This document shows positions 10,587 through 18,818 of a DNA stretch of 64,000 nucleotides, in pieces. Source of the stretch: Nocardioides panacis. Its GTDB lineage: Bacteria; Actinomycetota; Actinomycetes; Propionibacteriales; Nocardioidaceae. A model generated the notes under the pieces. It worked only from the letters and a program-made list of their open reading frames with translations. It searched no databases and was not told the origin of the DNA. The translations under genes were made by a program, and so were the position numbers. Within the stretch, counting starts at the first letter, position 1; the number at the start of each line of letters is the position of its first letter. Location of the stretch: contig NZ_CP077062.1 of assembly GCF_019039255.1 (NCBI RefSeq), forward strand, positions 1,550,001-1,614,000, in the 5' to 3' direction.

Positions 10587-11776
10587 GTGACTGTTACCGA
10601 GAGCCCTGCCGTCGCAGGCGCGGTGGAGACGACCACCAAGCTGGCGTCCCACCTGCACCCTGTCGCGTCCTTCGACCTCGACGACCACCCGATGCCCACC
10701 GGCCGCGAGGAGGTCTGGCGCTTCACGCCGCTCAAGCGGCTGCGCGGCGCGCTGGACGACGTCGCGGGCGACACCGACGCGGTGACCTACGACGTCACCG
10801 GCGCCGAGGGCCTGCACGTCGGCACGCTGGCCCCGGGGAGGCCCCCCGGGGCAGCGCCCTGGTGCCGGGTGACCGGGCGGCGGCCGTCGCCTCGAAGAAC
10901 ACCGAGAAGGCGCTGCACGTGAAGGTGCCGGCCGACACGGTGGTCGACGAGCCCGTGCACGTGGTGGTCACCGGTGCCGCGGACCTGCGCAGCAACGCGC
11001 ACCACGTCCTCGAGGTCGGCACCCACGCCAACGTCACGTTCGTGCTGGAGCACCGCGGGTCCGGCATCCACGCCGGCAACCTCGAGGTGATCGTCGGGGA
11101 CGGCGCCAACGTCTCGGTGATCAGCATCCAGGACTGGGACGACGACGCCGTGCACGTCGGCCAGCACGAGGCCCTCGTCGGCCGGGCTGCGACGTACCGG
11201 CACGTGTGCATCTCCTTCGGTGGCGACACCGTCCGGCTGAACTCCACCGTCCGGTACGACGGACCGGGTGGCGAGGCCGAGATGCTCGGCCTGTACTTCG
11301 CCGACGCCGGCCAGCACCTCGAGCACCGGCTGTTCGTCGACCACAACGCGCCCAAGACGCGCAGCAACGTCGACTACAAGGGCGCGCTGCAGGGCGAGGG
11401 CGCGCACGCCGTGTGGATCGGCGACGTGCTGATCCGCAAGGTCGCCGAGGGCATCGAGACCTACGAGTCCAACCGCAACCTGGTGCTCACCGACGGCTGC
11501 CGCGCCGACTCGGTCCCGAACCTCGAGATCGAGACCGGCGAGATCGAGGGCGCGGGCCACGCGTCCACGACCGGCCGCTTCGACGACGCGCAGCTGTTCT
11601 ACCTGCAGGCGCGCGGGATCCCCGAGGAGGAGGCCCGCCGGCTGGTGGTGCACGGTTTCTTCGCCGACATCATCCGCAAGATCGGCGTCCCGAACATCGA
11701 GGAGAAGCTGCTCGCGACCGTCGAGGCCGAGCTGGAGAAGAACGTCACCAAGCAGGTGGGCGGGGCGGCGTCATGA
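10587..11776 (+). CDS. sufD: Fe-S cluster assembly protein SufD (split by a frameshift near 10838)
   Basis: Partner of SufB in the SufBCD complex, needed for iron acquisition during cluster assembly. Two adjoining frames encode it: residues MTVTESPAV to about GTLAPG from GTG 10587, and GSALVPGDRAAAVAS to the C-terminus in another frame that lacks its own conserved N-terminus. Adding one G to the GGGG at 10835-10838 (or removing two bases from the nearby C6G4 stretch) restores a continuous 396-residue SufD with normal motifs such as HLEHRLFVDHNAPKTRSNVDYKG. The gene should be essential, so a sequence error is more likely than a true lesion. It ends with an ATGA overlap into the ferredoxin gene. 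Confidence 0.9.
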
Positions 11777-12096
11777 CGTTCACCCGCGCCTGCGGCGTCT
11801 CCGACGTGGCGCCCGGCACGGCCCTCGCGGTCGACGTCGACGGCACCGACGTGGCGCTCGTGCACGAGGGCGACGACTGGTACGCCGTCGCCGACGAGTG
11901 CTCGCACGCCGCGATCCCGCTCTCCGAGGGCGAGGTCGAGGGCTGCGAGATCGAGTGCTGGCTGCACGGCTCGCGCTTCGACCTCCGCACCGGCAAGCCC
12001 AGCGGCCCGCCCGCCACCGAGCCGGTCGTGGTCTACGCCGTGCAGGTCGACGGCGACGACGTCCTGGTCGACGTCACCACCCCGATCAACCACTGA
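11773..12096 (+). CDS. Rieske-type ferredoxin encoded inside the suf operon
   Basis: Small 107-residue protein with a Rieske [2Fe-2S] site: CSH (C-x-H) near residue 43 and CWLH (C-x2-H) near residue 64, in the order and spacing of non-haem oxygenase ferredoxins. It lacks membrane segments, so it is a soluble electron carrier. The ATG overlaps the sufD stop, and sufC follows 32 bp later. This position is conserved in actinobacterial suf operons, which suggests a role in supplying electrons or acting as a cluster client during assembly rather than in an oxygenase. No oxygenase gene is nearby. The family is clear; the partner is not known. Confidence 0.9.
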   Translation: MTFTRACGVSDVAPGTALAVDVDGTDVALVHEGDDWYAVADECSHAAIPLSEGEVEGCEIECWLHGSRFDLRTGKPSGPPATEPVVVYAVQVDGDDVLVDVTTPINH

Positions 12097-12128
12097 CTTT
12101 CGAAGCAACGGAACTGAGGGAACAACAG

Positions 12129-12902
12129 ATGGCAACGCTGGATATCCGCGACCTGCACGTCACCGTCGAGACCGAGGACGGCCCCAAGGAGATCCTCAAG
12201 GGGGTCGACCTGGTGATCCGCGAGGGCGAGACGCACGCGATCATGGGCCCCAACGGCTCGGGCAAGTCCACCCTGGCCTACTCGATCGCCGGCCACCCGA
12301 AGTACACCGTCACCGGTGGCTCGGTCACCCTCGACGGCGTGGACGTCCTCGCGATGTCCGTCGACGAGCGCGCCCGCGCCGGGCTGTTCCTGGCGATGCA
12401 GTACCCCGTCGAGGTCCCCGGCGTCTCGGTGTCGAACTTCCTGCGCACCGCGAAGACCGCCATCGACGGCGAGGCCCCCAAGCTCCGCACCTGGGTCAAG
12501 GACGTCAACGCCGCCATGGGCGCGATGAAGATGGACCCCACGTTCGCGACCCGCTCGGTCAACGAGGGCTTCTCCGGCGGCGAGAAGAAGCGCCACGAGA
12601 TCCTCCAGCTCGAGCTGCTCGACCCCAAGGTCGCGGTGCTCGACGAGACCGACTCCGGCCTCGACATCGACGCGCTGAAGATCGTCTCCGAGGGCGTCAA
12701 CCGCTACAAGGAGAAGGGCGACAAGGGGGTCCTGCTGATCACGCACTACACGCGGATCCTGCGCTACATCAAGCCCGACTTCGTGCACGTCTTCGTCGAC
12801 GGCAGGATCGCCGAGGAGGGCGGGTCCGAGCTGGCCGACCGTCTCGAGGCCGAGGGCTACGACCGCTTCCACGACGACGAACGCCTGAGCCCGCCCCTCT
12901 GA
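12129..12902 (+). CDS. sufC: SufC, ATPase of the SufBCD complex
   Basis: Cytosolic ABC-type ATPase that drives conformational change in SufB-SufD; it has no membrane partner. The 257-residue protein has Walker A GPNGSGKST (about residues 40-48), signature FSGGEKKR and Walker B VAVLDETDSGLD. The EKKR after the signature and DETDSGLD rather than DEPT are typical of SufC. The ATG start at 12129 is preceded by a GAGGGA ribosome site. Downstream sufS begins after 16 bp. Confidence 0.97.
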   Translation: MATLDIRDLHVTVETEDGPKEILKGVDLVIREGETHAIMGPNGSGKSTLAYSIAGHPKYTVTGGSVTLDGVDVLAMSVDERARAGLFLAMQYPVEVPGVSVSNFLRTAKTAIDGEAPKLRTWVKDVNAAMGAMKMDPTFATRSVNEGFSGGEKKRHEILQLELLDPKVAVLDETDSGLDIDALKIVSEGVNRYKEKGDKGVLLITHYTRILRYIKPDFVHVFVDGRIAEEGGSELADRLEAEGYDRFHDDERLSPPL

Positions 12903-12918
12903 CGGAAGGAAGCCGACC

Positions 12919-14196
12919 ATGACGGTCGACACCGCGCACCTGCCCGGTCTGCTGGACGGGCTCGACCTGATCCGGGCCGACTTCCCGATCCTGTCGCGCA
13001 CGATGGCCGACGGGCACCCGCTCGTCTACCTGGACAGCGCGAACACCTCGCAGAAGCCGCAGGTGGTCGTCGACGCCATGGTCGACCACCTCGAGCGGCA
13101 CAACGCGAACGTCGCGCGCGCCATGCACCAGTTGGGCGCCGAGTCGACCGCCGGGTTCGAGGGGGGCCGCGACAAGGTCGCCGCCTTCCTCAACGCTCCG
13201 TCGCGCGACGAGGTGGTCTTCACCAAGAACGCCTCCGAGGCGATCAACCTGGTGGCCAACACCCTTGCCTGGGCCGAGGGCCCGCTGGCGGTCGGCCCCG
13301 GGGACGAGGTGCTGATCACCGAGATGGAGCACCACTCCAACATCGTCCCGTGGCAGCTGCTCACCGAGCGCAAGGGCGCGAGGCTGCGCTGGTTCGGGCT
13401 GACCGACGACGGTCGGCTGGACCTCTCGAACATCGACGAGCTGATCAACGAGCGCACCAAGGTGGTCTCGCTGACCTGGGTCTCGAACATGCTCGGCACC
13501 GTCAACCCGGTCGCGGAGATCACCCGCCGCGCCCACGAGGTGGGTGCCCTGGTGCTGGTCGACGCCGCGCAGGCGGTGCCGCAGATGCCCGTCGACGTGC
13601 AGGCGGTGGACGTGGACTTCCTGGTCTTCACCGGCCACAAGGTCACCGGCCCGACCGGCATCGGCGTGCTGTGGGGACGCCGGTCCGTGCTCGAGCAGCT
13701 GCCCCCGTTCCTCGGCGGCGGCGAGATGATCGCCACCGTGACGATGGAGCGGTCGACGTACGCCGGGATCCCGCACCGATTCGAGGCCGGCACCCCGCCG
13801 ATCGTCGAGGCCGTGGGTCTCGGGGCGGCCGTCGACTACCTCGCCGCGATCGGGATGGACCACGTCCGGGCCCACGAGGAGGCGATCACCCGCTACGCCC
13901 TCGAGGGGCTGGCGACGGTCTCCGGGCTGACCGTGCTCGGGCCGCAGGACGCCGCGCTGCGCGGCGGTGCGATCTCCTTCGAGATCGACGGAGTGCACCC
14001 GCACGACGTGAGCCAGGTGCTCGACAGCCTGGGGATCGCCGTCCGCGCCGGGCACCACTGCGCGAAGCCCGCGCACAAGCGGTACGGCGTGCAGAGCTCG
14101 ACCCGGATGTCGTCGTACCTCTACACGACCCCGGCCGAAATAGACGCGCTCGTCGAGGGGTTGGAGTACACCAAGACGTACTTCAAGGTGGCCTGA
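12919..14196 (+). CDS. sufS: Cysteine desulfurase SufS
   Basis: PLP-dependent, group II cysteine desulfurase that takes sulfur from cysteine and hands it to SufU. The 425-residue protein has the PLP lysine in FTGHKVTGPTGIG (about residues 236-248), the cofactor-contacting EMEHHSNIVPWQ, and the catalytic cysteine in RAGHHCAKPAHKRYG (about residue 380). The start ATG at 12919 has a GGAAGGAAG ribosome site. SufU begins one base after the stop. An in-frame G6 run at 13158-13164 is correct here, which shows that not every long G run in the window is damaged. Confidence 0.97.
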   Translation: MTVDTAHLPGLLDGLDLIRADFPILSRTMADGHPLVYLDSANTSQKPQVVVDAMVDHLERHNANVARAMHQLGAESTAGFEGGRDKVAAFLNAPSRDEVVFTKNASEAINLVANTLAWAEGPLAVGPGDEVLITEMEHHSNIVPWQLLTERKGARLRWFGLTDDGRLDLSNIDELINERTKVVSLTWVSNMLGTVNPVAEITRRAHEVGALVLVDAAQAVPQMPVDVQAVDVDFLVFTGHKVTGPTGIGVLWGRRSVLEQLPPFLGGGEMIATVTMERSTYAGIPHRFEAGTPPIVEAVGLGAAVDYLAAIGMDHVRAHEEAITRYALEGLATVSGLTVLGPQDAALRGGAISFEIDGVHPHDVSQVLDSLGIAVRAGHHCAKPAHKRYGVQSSTRMSSYLYTTPAEIDALVEGLEYTKTYFKVA

Positions 14197-14197
14197 C

Positions 14198-14674
14198 ATG
14201 GATCTCGACGCGCTCTACCAGGAGATCATCCTGGACCACTACAAGAACCCGCACCATCGCGGTCTGCGCGACCCCTACGAGGCCGAGGTGCACCACGTGA
14301 ACCCGACCTGCGGGGACGAGATCACCTTGCGGGTGCACCTGTCCGGCACCGGCGACGACACGGTCATCGCGGACGTGTCCTACGACGCGGAGGGCTGCTC
14401 GATCAGCCAGGCCGCGACCTCGGTGATGACCGACCTCGTGATCGGCAAGCCGCTCGACCAGGCGCTGTCGGTGCACGAGAGCTTCCTGACCCTGATGCAG
14501 GGACGCGGCGGGGTCGAGCCCGACGAGGAGGTGCTGGAGGACGCGATCGCGTTCGCCGGCGTCGCCAAGTTCCCGGCCCGGATCAAGTGCGCCCTGCTGT
14601 CCTGGATGGCCTGGAAGGACGCGACGTCCCAGATCGTCGCAGGCACCCAGACCGAATCGAAGGAGATGTCATGA
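14198..14674 (+). CDS. sufU: SufU, zinc-dependent sulfur transferase for Fe-S assembly
   Basis: The 158-residue protein receives sulfur from SufS. It begins MDLDALYQEIILDHYKNP as SufU proteins do and has the three zinc-binding cysteines in NPTCGDE (residue 43), EGCSISQ (near 66) and RIKCALLSW (near 130), with the acidic residue of the first motif as probable fourth ligand. An insert between the second and third cysteines distinguishes SufU from scaffold IscU. The stop overlaps the ATG of sufT (ATGA). It is immediately downstream of sufS, its known partner. Confidence 0.95.
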   Translation: MDLDALYQEIILDHYKNPHHRGLRDPYEAEVHHVNPTCGDEITLRVHLSGTGDDTVIADVSYDAEGCSISQAATSVMTDLVIGKPLDQALSVHESFLTLMQGRGGVEPDEEVLEDAIAFAGVAKFPARIKCALLSWMAWKDATSQIVAGTQTESKEMS

Positions 14675-15048
14675 CCGACACCGCTCACACGCCCGACCAC
14701 AGCGACCTGCCCGAGGTGGACACCTCCGGCTCGACCATGACTGTCTCCAAGGACGACGTCGTCGAGGCCATGAAGGACGTCGTCGACCCCGAGCTCGGGA
14801 TCAACGTCGTCGACCTGGGTCTCGTCTACGACGTGCACCTCGACGAGGGCACCAACGTGGTGCTGGACATGACGCTGACGTCCGCGGCCTGCCCGCTGAC
14901 CGACGTCATCCAGGACCAGACCAACCAGGCCCTCGAGGGTCTCGTCAACGACGTGACGATCAACTGGGTCTGGATGCCGCCGTGGGGCCCCGACAAGATC
15001 ACCGAGGACGGCCGCGAGATGCTGCGCGCCCTCGGCTTCAACGTCTGA
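14671..15048 (+). CDS. sufT: SufT-like Fe-S assembly factor (DUF59/MIP18 family)
   Basis: Small 125-residue cytosolic protein of the DUF59 family, which helps to mature Fe-S proteins. The domain runs from about residue 28 to the end and contains DVVDPELGINVVDLGLVY and the conserved cysteine in LTSAACPLTDVI (near residue 73). The short N-terminal extension is acidic and probably disordered. It overlaps sufU and is the last gene of the suf operon; the next gene downstream lies on the other strand, with only 3 bp between the two stops. The mycobacterial counterpart is Rv1466. Confidence 0.92.
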   Translation: MTDTAHTPDHSDLPEVDTSGSTMTVSKDDVVEAMKDVVDPELGINVVDLGLVYDVHLDEGTNVVLDMTLTSAACPLTDVIQDQTNQALEGLVNDVTINWVWMPPWGPDKITEDGREMLRALGFNV

Positions 15049-15051
15049 GGC

Positions 15052-15192
15052 TCACTCCGGGCCCCGGTCGGCGATCGCCGCGAGGCTCTGCGCGATCGAC
15101 ACCAGGGCGAGGGCCTGCACCGCGTCCCACGTGCCCGGCTTCAGCGTGGCGGCGACCTCGGCGGCCTGGTCCGCGAACTCCTGTGCGCTCAT
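15052..15192 (-). CDS. Small 46-residue protein, unknown function
   Basis: A 47-codon frame from ATG 15192 to TGA 15052 encodes MSAQEFADQAAEVAATLKPG followed by an amphipathic helix (WDAVQALALVSIAQSLAAIAD). It has no membrane segment or metal motif. Support for its being real comes from its promoter: TAGCCT on the minus strand (15204-15199) lies 6 nt before the ATG, and a matching element drives the divergent gene at 15215. It is tail to tail with sufT. The helix could bind a partner protein. I do not recognise the family. Confidence 0.6.
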   Translation of the reverse strand: MSAQEFADQAAEVAATLKPGTWDAVQALALVSIAQSLAAIADRGPE

Positions 15193-15214
15193 GCGTGAAG
15201 GCTAGGTTGTCCGC
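15193..15214. promoter_or_regulatory. Back-to-back leaderless promoters in 22 bp
   Basis: The plus-strand element TAGGTT (15203-15208) sits 6 nt before GTG 15215. The minus-strand element TAGCCT (15204-15199) sits 6 nt before ATG 15192. The two share a TA step, so two RNA polymerases cannot occupy both at once. Confidence 0.6.
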
Positions 15215-15832
15215 GTGACCACCGCCCGCACCGTGCTCGTCCCGGCCGGTCGCGTGGTGCGCTGGTTCGAGAACTTCGGCACCCGGCACGGCGCCACCTC
15301 GGCGGTGGTGTCGTCCGGGTGCCTGTCCGTCTCCGCGGCCGACGGCGCCACCGCCGTCGCCGCGCTGCCCTTCGGCGCCCGGTACGACGGACCCGCCGAC
15401 GCCACCGCGTTCGCGCACGCCGTGGACGCCCCGGCCCGGTGGGGCGTGCTGCTGGTGCGCAAGGGCGGCTTCGCCGTCGCGACCGTCTCCGGCCTGGCCG
15501 TCGCCGAGTCCAAGGTGGGGCAGCGGCACGTGCAGGGCCGCACCAAGGCCGGCGGACAGAGCCAGCAGCGGTTCGCCCGGAGGCGCGACAACCAGGCGCG
15601 CCAGGCCTACGAGGCAGCCGCCGACCACGCGGCCCGGATCCTCACCGGGCGGCTGACCGCTCTGGCGTGCGGGGGAGACCGGTCCGCCGTCGACGCCGTC
15701 CTCTCCGACCCGCGGCTGGTGCACCTGGTCGACGTACGGGTGGAGCCGTGGCTGCCCGTCCCGGACCCCCGCCGGTCCGTGCTCGACCGGGCGGTCCTCG
15801 ACGCTGCCTCCGTCTCCGTCGAGGTCACCTGA
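15215..15832 (+). CDS. Vms1-family peptidyl-tRNA hydrolase (acVLRF1 type)
   Basis: The 205-residue protein matches the actinobacterial VLRF1 group related to eukaryotic Vms1/ANKZF1 and eRF1, which cleave peptidyl-tRNA on split or stalled large ribosomal subunits. The diagnostic segment is HVQGRTKAGGQSQQRFARRR (about residues 109-128), where GRTKAGGQSQQ resembles the GGQ-type catalytic loop with its conserved Gln. The rest is a compact alpha/beta domain. The GTG start is leaderless, with TAGGTT 6 nt upstream. It is likely part of ribosome rescue. The family match is from motif recognition; activity is inferred. Confidence 0.85.
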   Translation: MTTARTVLVPAGRVVRWFENFGTRHGATSAVVSSGCLSVSAADGATAVAALPFGARYDGPADATAFAHAVDAPARWGVLLVRKGGFAVATVSGLAVAESKVGQRHVQGRTKAGGQSQQRFARRRDNQARQAYEAAADHAARILTGRLTALACGGDRSAVDAVLSDPRLVHLVDVRVEPWLPVPDPRRSVLDRAVLDAASVSVEVT

Positions 15833-15975
15833 GGGCGGGTCCCGGTCGACCGCCGCATGGCACCGCCCGCGCTCCCATGCGGGCTACAGACAACCGGGTG
15901 CTCCGGGTGGAGCATGGAGGGTACAAGTTGGCCCGGACCTCGCCGACGTCGCAGACGTTGGAACGAGAGGTACCC

Positions 15976-16389
15976 GTGAGCCTCGACTCCCGCCCCGCAG
16001 CCGAAGTCTCCTCACGCCGGCCGGTGGTGCCGATCGTCCGTCAACGACAGCGGCCGTCCTCGTCCGCCCGGAGCTACCAGTGGGGCTGCTGGCGGGTGGT
16101 CGAGGCGGTCGGCGACCTCGACCTCGCGGTGGTGCCGCTGCTGCGCGGCCTAGTCGTGGGCGCGCCGCCGCACGTGGTCTTCGACCTGCGCTGCGTGACC
16201 TTCCTCGACGCGGGCGTGCTCGGCATCTTCGTGGCCACCCGTGCGCACCAGGGCCAGGCGCACGGTGCCGTCCGCATCGCGACCCCCTCCCCGATGGTGC
16301 GCAGGCTGCTCGCGATCACCGGGCTCGAGCTGGTCCTGCCGTCGTTCGAGTCGCTGGCGGGCGCCGCCGCCGGTCACGAGTCCTGCTAG
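15976..16389 (+). CDS. STAS-domain protein (anti-sigma factor antagonist type)
   Basis: The 137-residue protein has a polar N-terminal tail (residues 1-38) and then a STAS domain. The domain shows EAVGDLDLAVVPLL, the core VVFDLRCVTFLDAGVLGIFV (a DxSxxxFxDSxGL-like element in which the phosphorylated Ser is replaced: FLDAGVLG has Ala where Ser is usual) and a C-terminal ITGLELVLP. The missing Ser suggests it is not switched by a kinase in the standard way. GTG 15976 follows GAGAGG. An upstream in-frame extension to ATG 15877 is possible but less likely. Partner unknown. Confidence 0.8.
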   Translation: MSLDSRPAAEVSSRRPVVPIVRQRQRPSSSARSYQWGCWRVVEAVGDLDLAVVPLLRGLVVGAPPHVVFDLRCVTFLDAGVLGIFVATRAHQGQAHGAVRIATPSPMVRRLLAITGLELVLPSFESLAGAAAGHESC

Positions 16390-16431
16390 CGCGTTCCACC
16401 CGGCGGGTCTCCCGGAGCGGCACCGTCCCGC

Positions 16432-17034
16432 TCAGTCGTCGAGGCCGCGCGCGGACAGCGCCTCGCCGAGGGCGTCCGCGTGCCGCAGCGACCGGACGAT
16501 CAGCGGGACCGCGAACGCCCGCGGGCTCGCGGTCAGGCCCCGGGCCCGCTGCGCGTCCCGGACCCCCTCGGCGAGGCTGACGACCACGGGGACGCAGCGG
16601 ATCCCCAGCGCGATCAGCAGCCCGATCCGCTCCGGGTCGACGCGGAGGACCCGCAGCGGCCCGCAGGCGAACACCACGGCGTCCACCAGCTCGGTGGTCC
16701 GCGTCGTCAGCGTGACCAGGGCGGCGAGCAGGACCAGCACGGCCAGCACCCCGACGACCACGACGGCCCGCTCCCAGCCGTTGACCACCACGTGGAACCC
16801 GGCGGTGACCAGTCCGATCCACAGCAGCGGGCGGAGCTGGCTGCCCACGGTGCGCAGCGACAGCCCGGCGACGACGTACGCCGCGAGCACGACCGCGAGC
16901 GCGACGGGGACCTGCCAGGCGTGGTGCAGGAACACCGACCCGACGCCGGCGGCGATCATCACCAGCAGCTTGAGCCCGGCCCGGGCCCGGTGCAGGGGCG
17001 AGGTCCCGGGCACGTACAGCCCCAGCGGGCTCAC
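16432..17034 (-). CDS. bioN: Biotin ECF transporter, transmembrane T component BioN
   Basis: The 200-residue membrane protein has four or five hydrophobic segments and two Ala-Arg-Gly motifs near the C-terminus (RARGLTASPR and LSARGLDD). These are the coupling motifs that EcfT proteins use to contact their ATPases. GTG 17034 overlaps the bioM stop (GTGA). With BioM and BioY it should form the energy-coupling factor complex for vitamin uptake; biotin specificity comes from BioY at the head of the same run. It is the last gene, and the STAS gene faces it across 42 bp. Length is at the short end for EcfT. Confidence 0.85.
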   Translation of the reverse strand: MSPLGLYVPGTSPLHRARAGLKLLVMIAAGVGSVFLHHAWQVPVALAVVLAAYVVAGLSLRTVGSQLRPLLWIGLVTAGFHVVVNGWERAVVVVGVLAVLVLLAALVTLTTRTTELVDAVVFACGPLRVLRVDPERIGLLIALGIRCVPVVVSLAEGVRDAQRARGLTASPRAFAVPLIVRSLRHADALGEALSARGLDD

Positions 17035-17723
17035 GCCATCAGCTTCCGGTAGAACGCCACCGCCGAGGCGGGGGAGTCGTCGCAGACCACCCGTCCGCCG
17101 TCGAACACCAGCACCCGGTCGAAGCCGTCCAGCAGGTCGAGGTGGTGGGTGACCAGCAGCACCTGCTGCGGCAGGGCGGCGACCACCCGGCTGATCATCG
17201 TGGCGTTGCGGAGGTCGAGCAGCGTCGTCGGCTCGTCCATCACGAGCACGTCCGGCTCGGTGACCAGCACCGACGCCAGCGCGAGCAGCTGCTTCTGGCC
17301 GCCGGAGAGCAGGTGGGCGGGGTGGTCGGCGTGCCCGGCCAGCCCGTACGACGCCAGCGCGGCGTCCACGCGCGCCCGGACCTCGGGCTTGGACAGTCCA
17401 CGGCGGCGCAGCCCGAACGCCACGTCCTCCGCCACCGTCGGCATCACGATCTGGGCGTCGGGGTCGGTGAAGCAGAAGCCGACCCGGCGGCGCACCTCGC
17501 GGCCCTGGGTGCGGGTGTCGAGCCCGTCGACGGTGACCGTGCCCGCGCTGGGCAGGACCAGCCCGTTGACCGTCCGGGCGAACGTCGACTTGCCGGACCC
17601 GTTCGCGCCCACCACGCCGACCCGCGGCTCGGAGATCCGCAGGTCCACGTCGGCCAGCACGGTCCGCGCCCCGGTGTGCTCGCCGTAGCGGTGGGTGACG
17701 CCGCGCGCCTCGATCACCGGCAT
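17031..17723 (-). CDS. bioM: Biotin ECF transporter ATPase BioM
   Basis: The 230-residue ABC ATPase has Walker A GANGSGKST, a Q-loop FTDPDAQIVMPTVAEDVAFG (the ECF-type Q-helix), signature LSGGQKQL and Walker B VLVMDEPTTLLDL. The combination of 'PDxQ...EDVAFG' with a short length is characteristic of ECF ATPases (CbiO/BioM). The ATG at 17723 overlaps the end of the thiolase-like gene by 10 bp, and its stop overlaps bioN. So bioM and bioN are translationally coupled to the thiolase-like gene. Confidence 0.88.
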   Translation of the reverse strand: MPVIEARGVTHRYGEHTGARTVLADVDLRISEPRVGVVGANGSGKSTFARTVNGLVLPSAGTVTVDGLDTRTQGREVRRRVGFCFTDPDAQIVMPTVAEDVAFGLRRRGLSKPEVRARVDAALASYGLAGHADHPAHLLSGGQKQLLALASVLVTEPDVLVMDEPTTLLDLRNATMISRVVAALPQQVLLVTHHLDLLDGFDRVLVFDGGRVVCDDSPASAVAFYRKLMA

Positions 17724-18806
17724 CGCTCGACCACCATCGCGACACCCTGGCCGCCGCCGACCGCGATCGCCGCGAGCCCGTAGCGGCCCCGCCCGGCCCG
17801 GACCAGCTGCGAGAAGAGCCGGACGAGCAGCACCGCCCCGGACGCGCCCCAGGGGTGCCCGAGCGCGAGTGCCCCGCCCTCGACGCAGACCCGCGACGGG
17901 TCCAGGCACAGCGCGTCGCAGCAGGCGAGGACCTGCCCGGCGAACGCCTCGTTCAGCTCGACCACGTCGAGGTCGCCGACCCGGAGGCCGGCCAGGTCCA
18001 GCGCCTGCTCGGCGGCGGGGACCAGGCCCAGGCCCGGGAGGTTCGGGTCGACGCCGGCGGTCGCGGTGGCCAGCACCCGCAGCCCGGGGACGCCGAGCCG
18101 GCGGTGGGTGTCCGCGTCGACGACCGTGACCGCGGCCGCTCCGTCGTTGACGCCGCACGAGCTGCCGGCGGTGACCGTGCCGCCCTCGACGGCCGGGCGG
18201 AACGCGGGCCGGAGCCGCGCCAGCCGGTCGACGGTCAGGCCGGTCCGGGGCCGCTCGTCGCGACGTACGTCCCCGACGGGCACCACCTCGTCGTCGAAGC
18301 CGCCCGCGTCGCGGGTGGCGGCGGCCAGCGCGTGCGAGCGGGCGGCGTACGCGTCCTGCCGCTCCCGCGACACCCCGGCCTTCTCCGCGAGGACGTCGGC
18401 GGCGAAGCCCATGTCGGGGTCGCCCAGCGAGGCCGGCGCGAAGGCCGCGCGCTCCGGCCGGGTCGACGTGGACGCGGACTCCACGCCGCCGGCCAGCACG
18501 ACGCCCCCCCGAGGACCGGACGAGCGCGCAGGCCACGTCGACGGCCGCGAGACCGGAGCCGCACTGCCGGTCGACCGTCAGCCCCGGTACGTCGACCGGG
18601 AGACCCGCGGCCAGCGCGGCGACGCGCGCGACGTCGCCGCCGGGGCCGGTGCAGTTGCCGAGCACCACGTCGCGGACCGGCTCGTCGAGACCGGCGGCCA
18701 GCGCCCGGAGCACCGGTGCCGCGAGGTCGGCCGCCGGCACGGACGCCAGGGCACCGCCGGCGGTGCCGATCGGGGTGCGCAGCGCGGCGACGATGACGGG
18801 GCTCAC
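17714..18806 (-). CDS. Thiolase-like protein (one-base shift at 18505-18511)
   Basis: Thiolase-superfamily enzyme, read as one protein of 363 residues after removing one C from the C7 run at 18505-18511. It has the acyl-accepting cysteine in DRQCGSGLAA (near residue 83), VNDGAAAV, ELNEAFAGQ and the histidine motif ALGHPWGASGA. The second catalytic cysteine of the CxGGGxG motif is replaced by Ala (LAAIAVGGGQG, 17725-17760). Classical thiolase chemistry is therefore doubtful. It lies between an acyl-CoA ligase and bioM in the biotin-transport run. GTG 18806 has a leaderless TAGGTT element that overlaps the stop of the preceding gene. Confidence 0.85.
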
Positions 18807-18818
18807 GCGCTGAACCTA
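18807..18818 (-). promoter_or_regulatory. Leaderless -10 of the thiolase-like gene
   Basis: On the minus strand TAGGTT (18818-18813) lies 6 nt before GTG 18806. Its first three bases are the stop codon of the acyl-CoA ligase, so the lower genes of the run could also be transcribed separately. Confidence 0.5.

Noticed and set aside
8891-10774. 627-codon frame on the minus strand opposite sufB
   Set aside because: Composition is the mirror of a GC-rich gene, with Val/Asp/Leu-rich sequence and no domain. SufB on the plus strand is certain.
12769-14199. 476-codon frame opposite sufS
   Set aside because: Shadow with no motifs; SufS has PLP and cysteine motifs.
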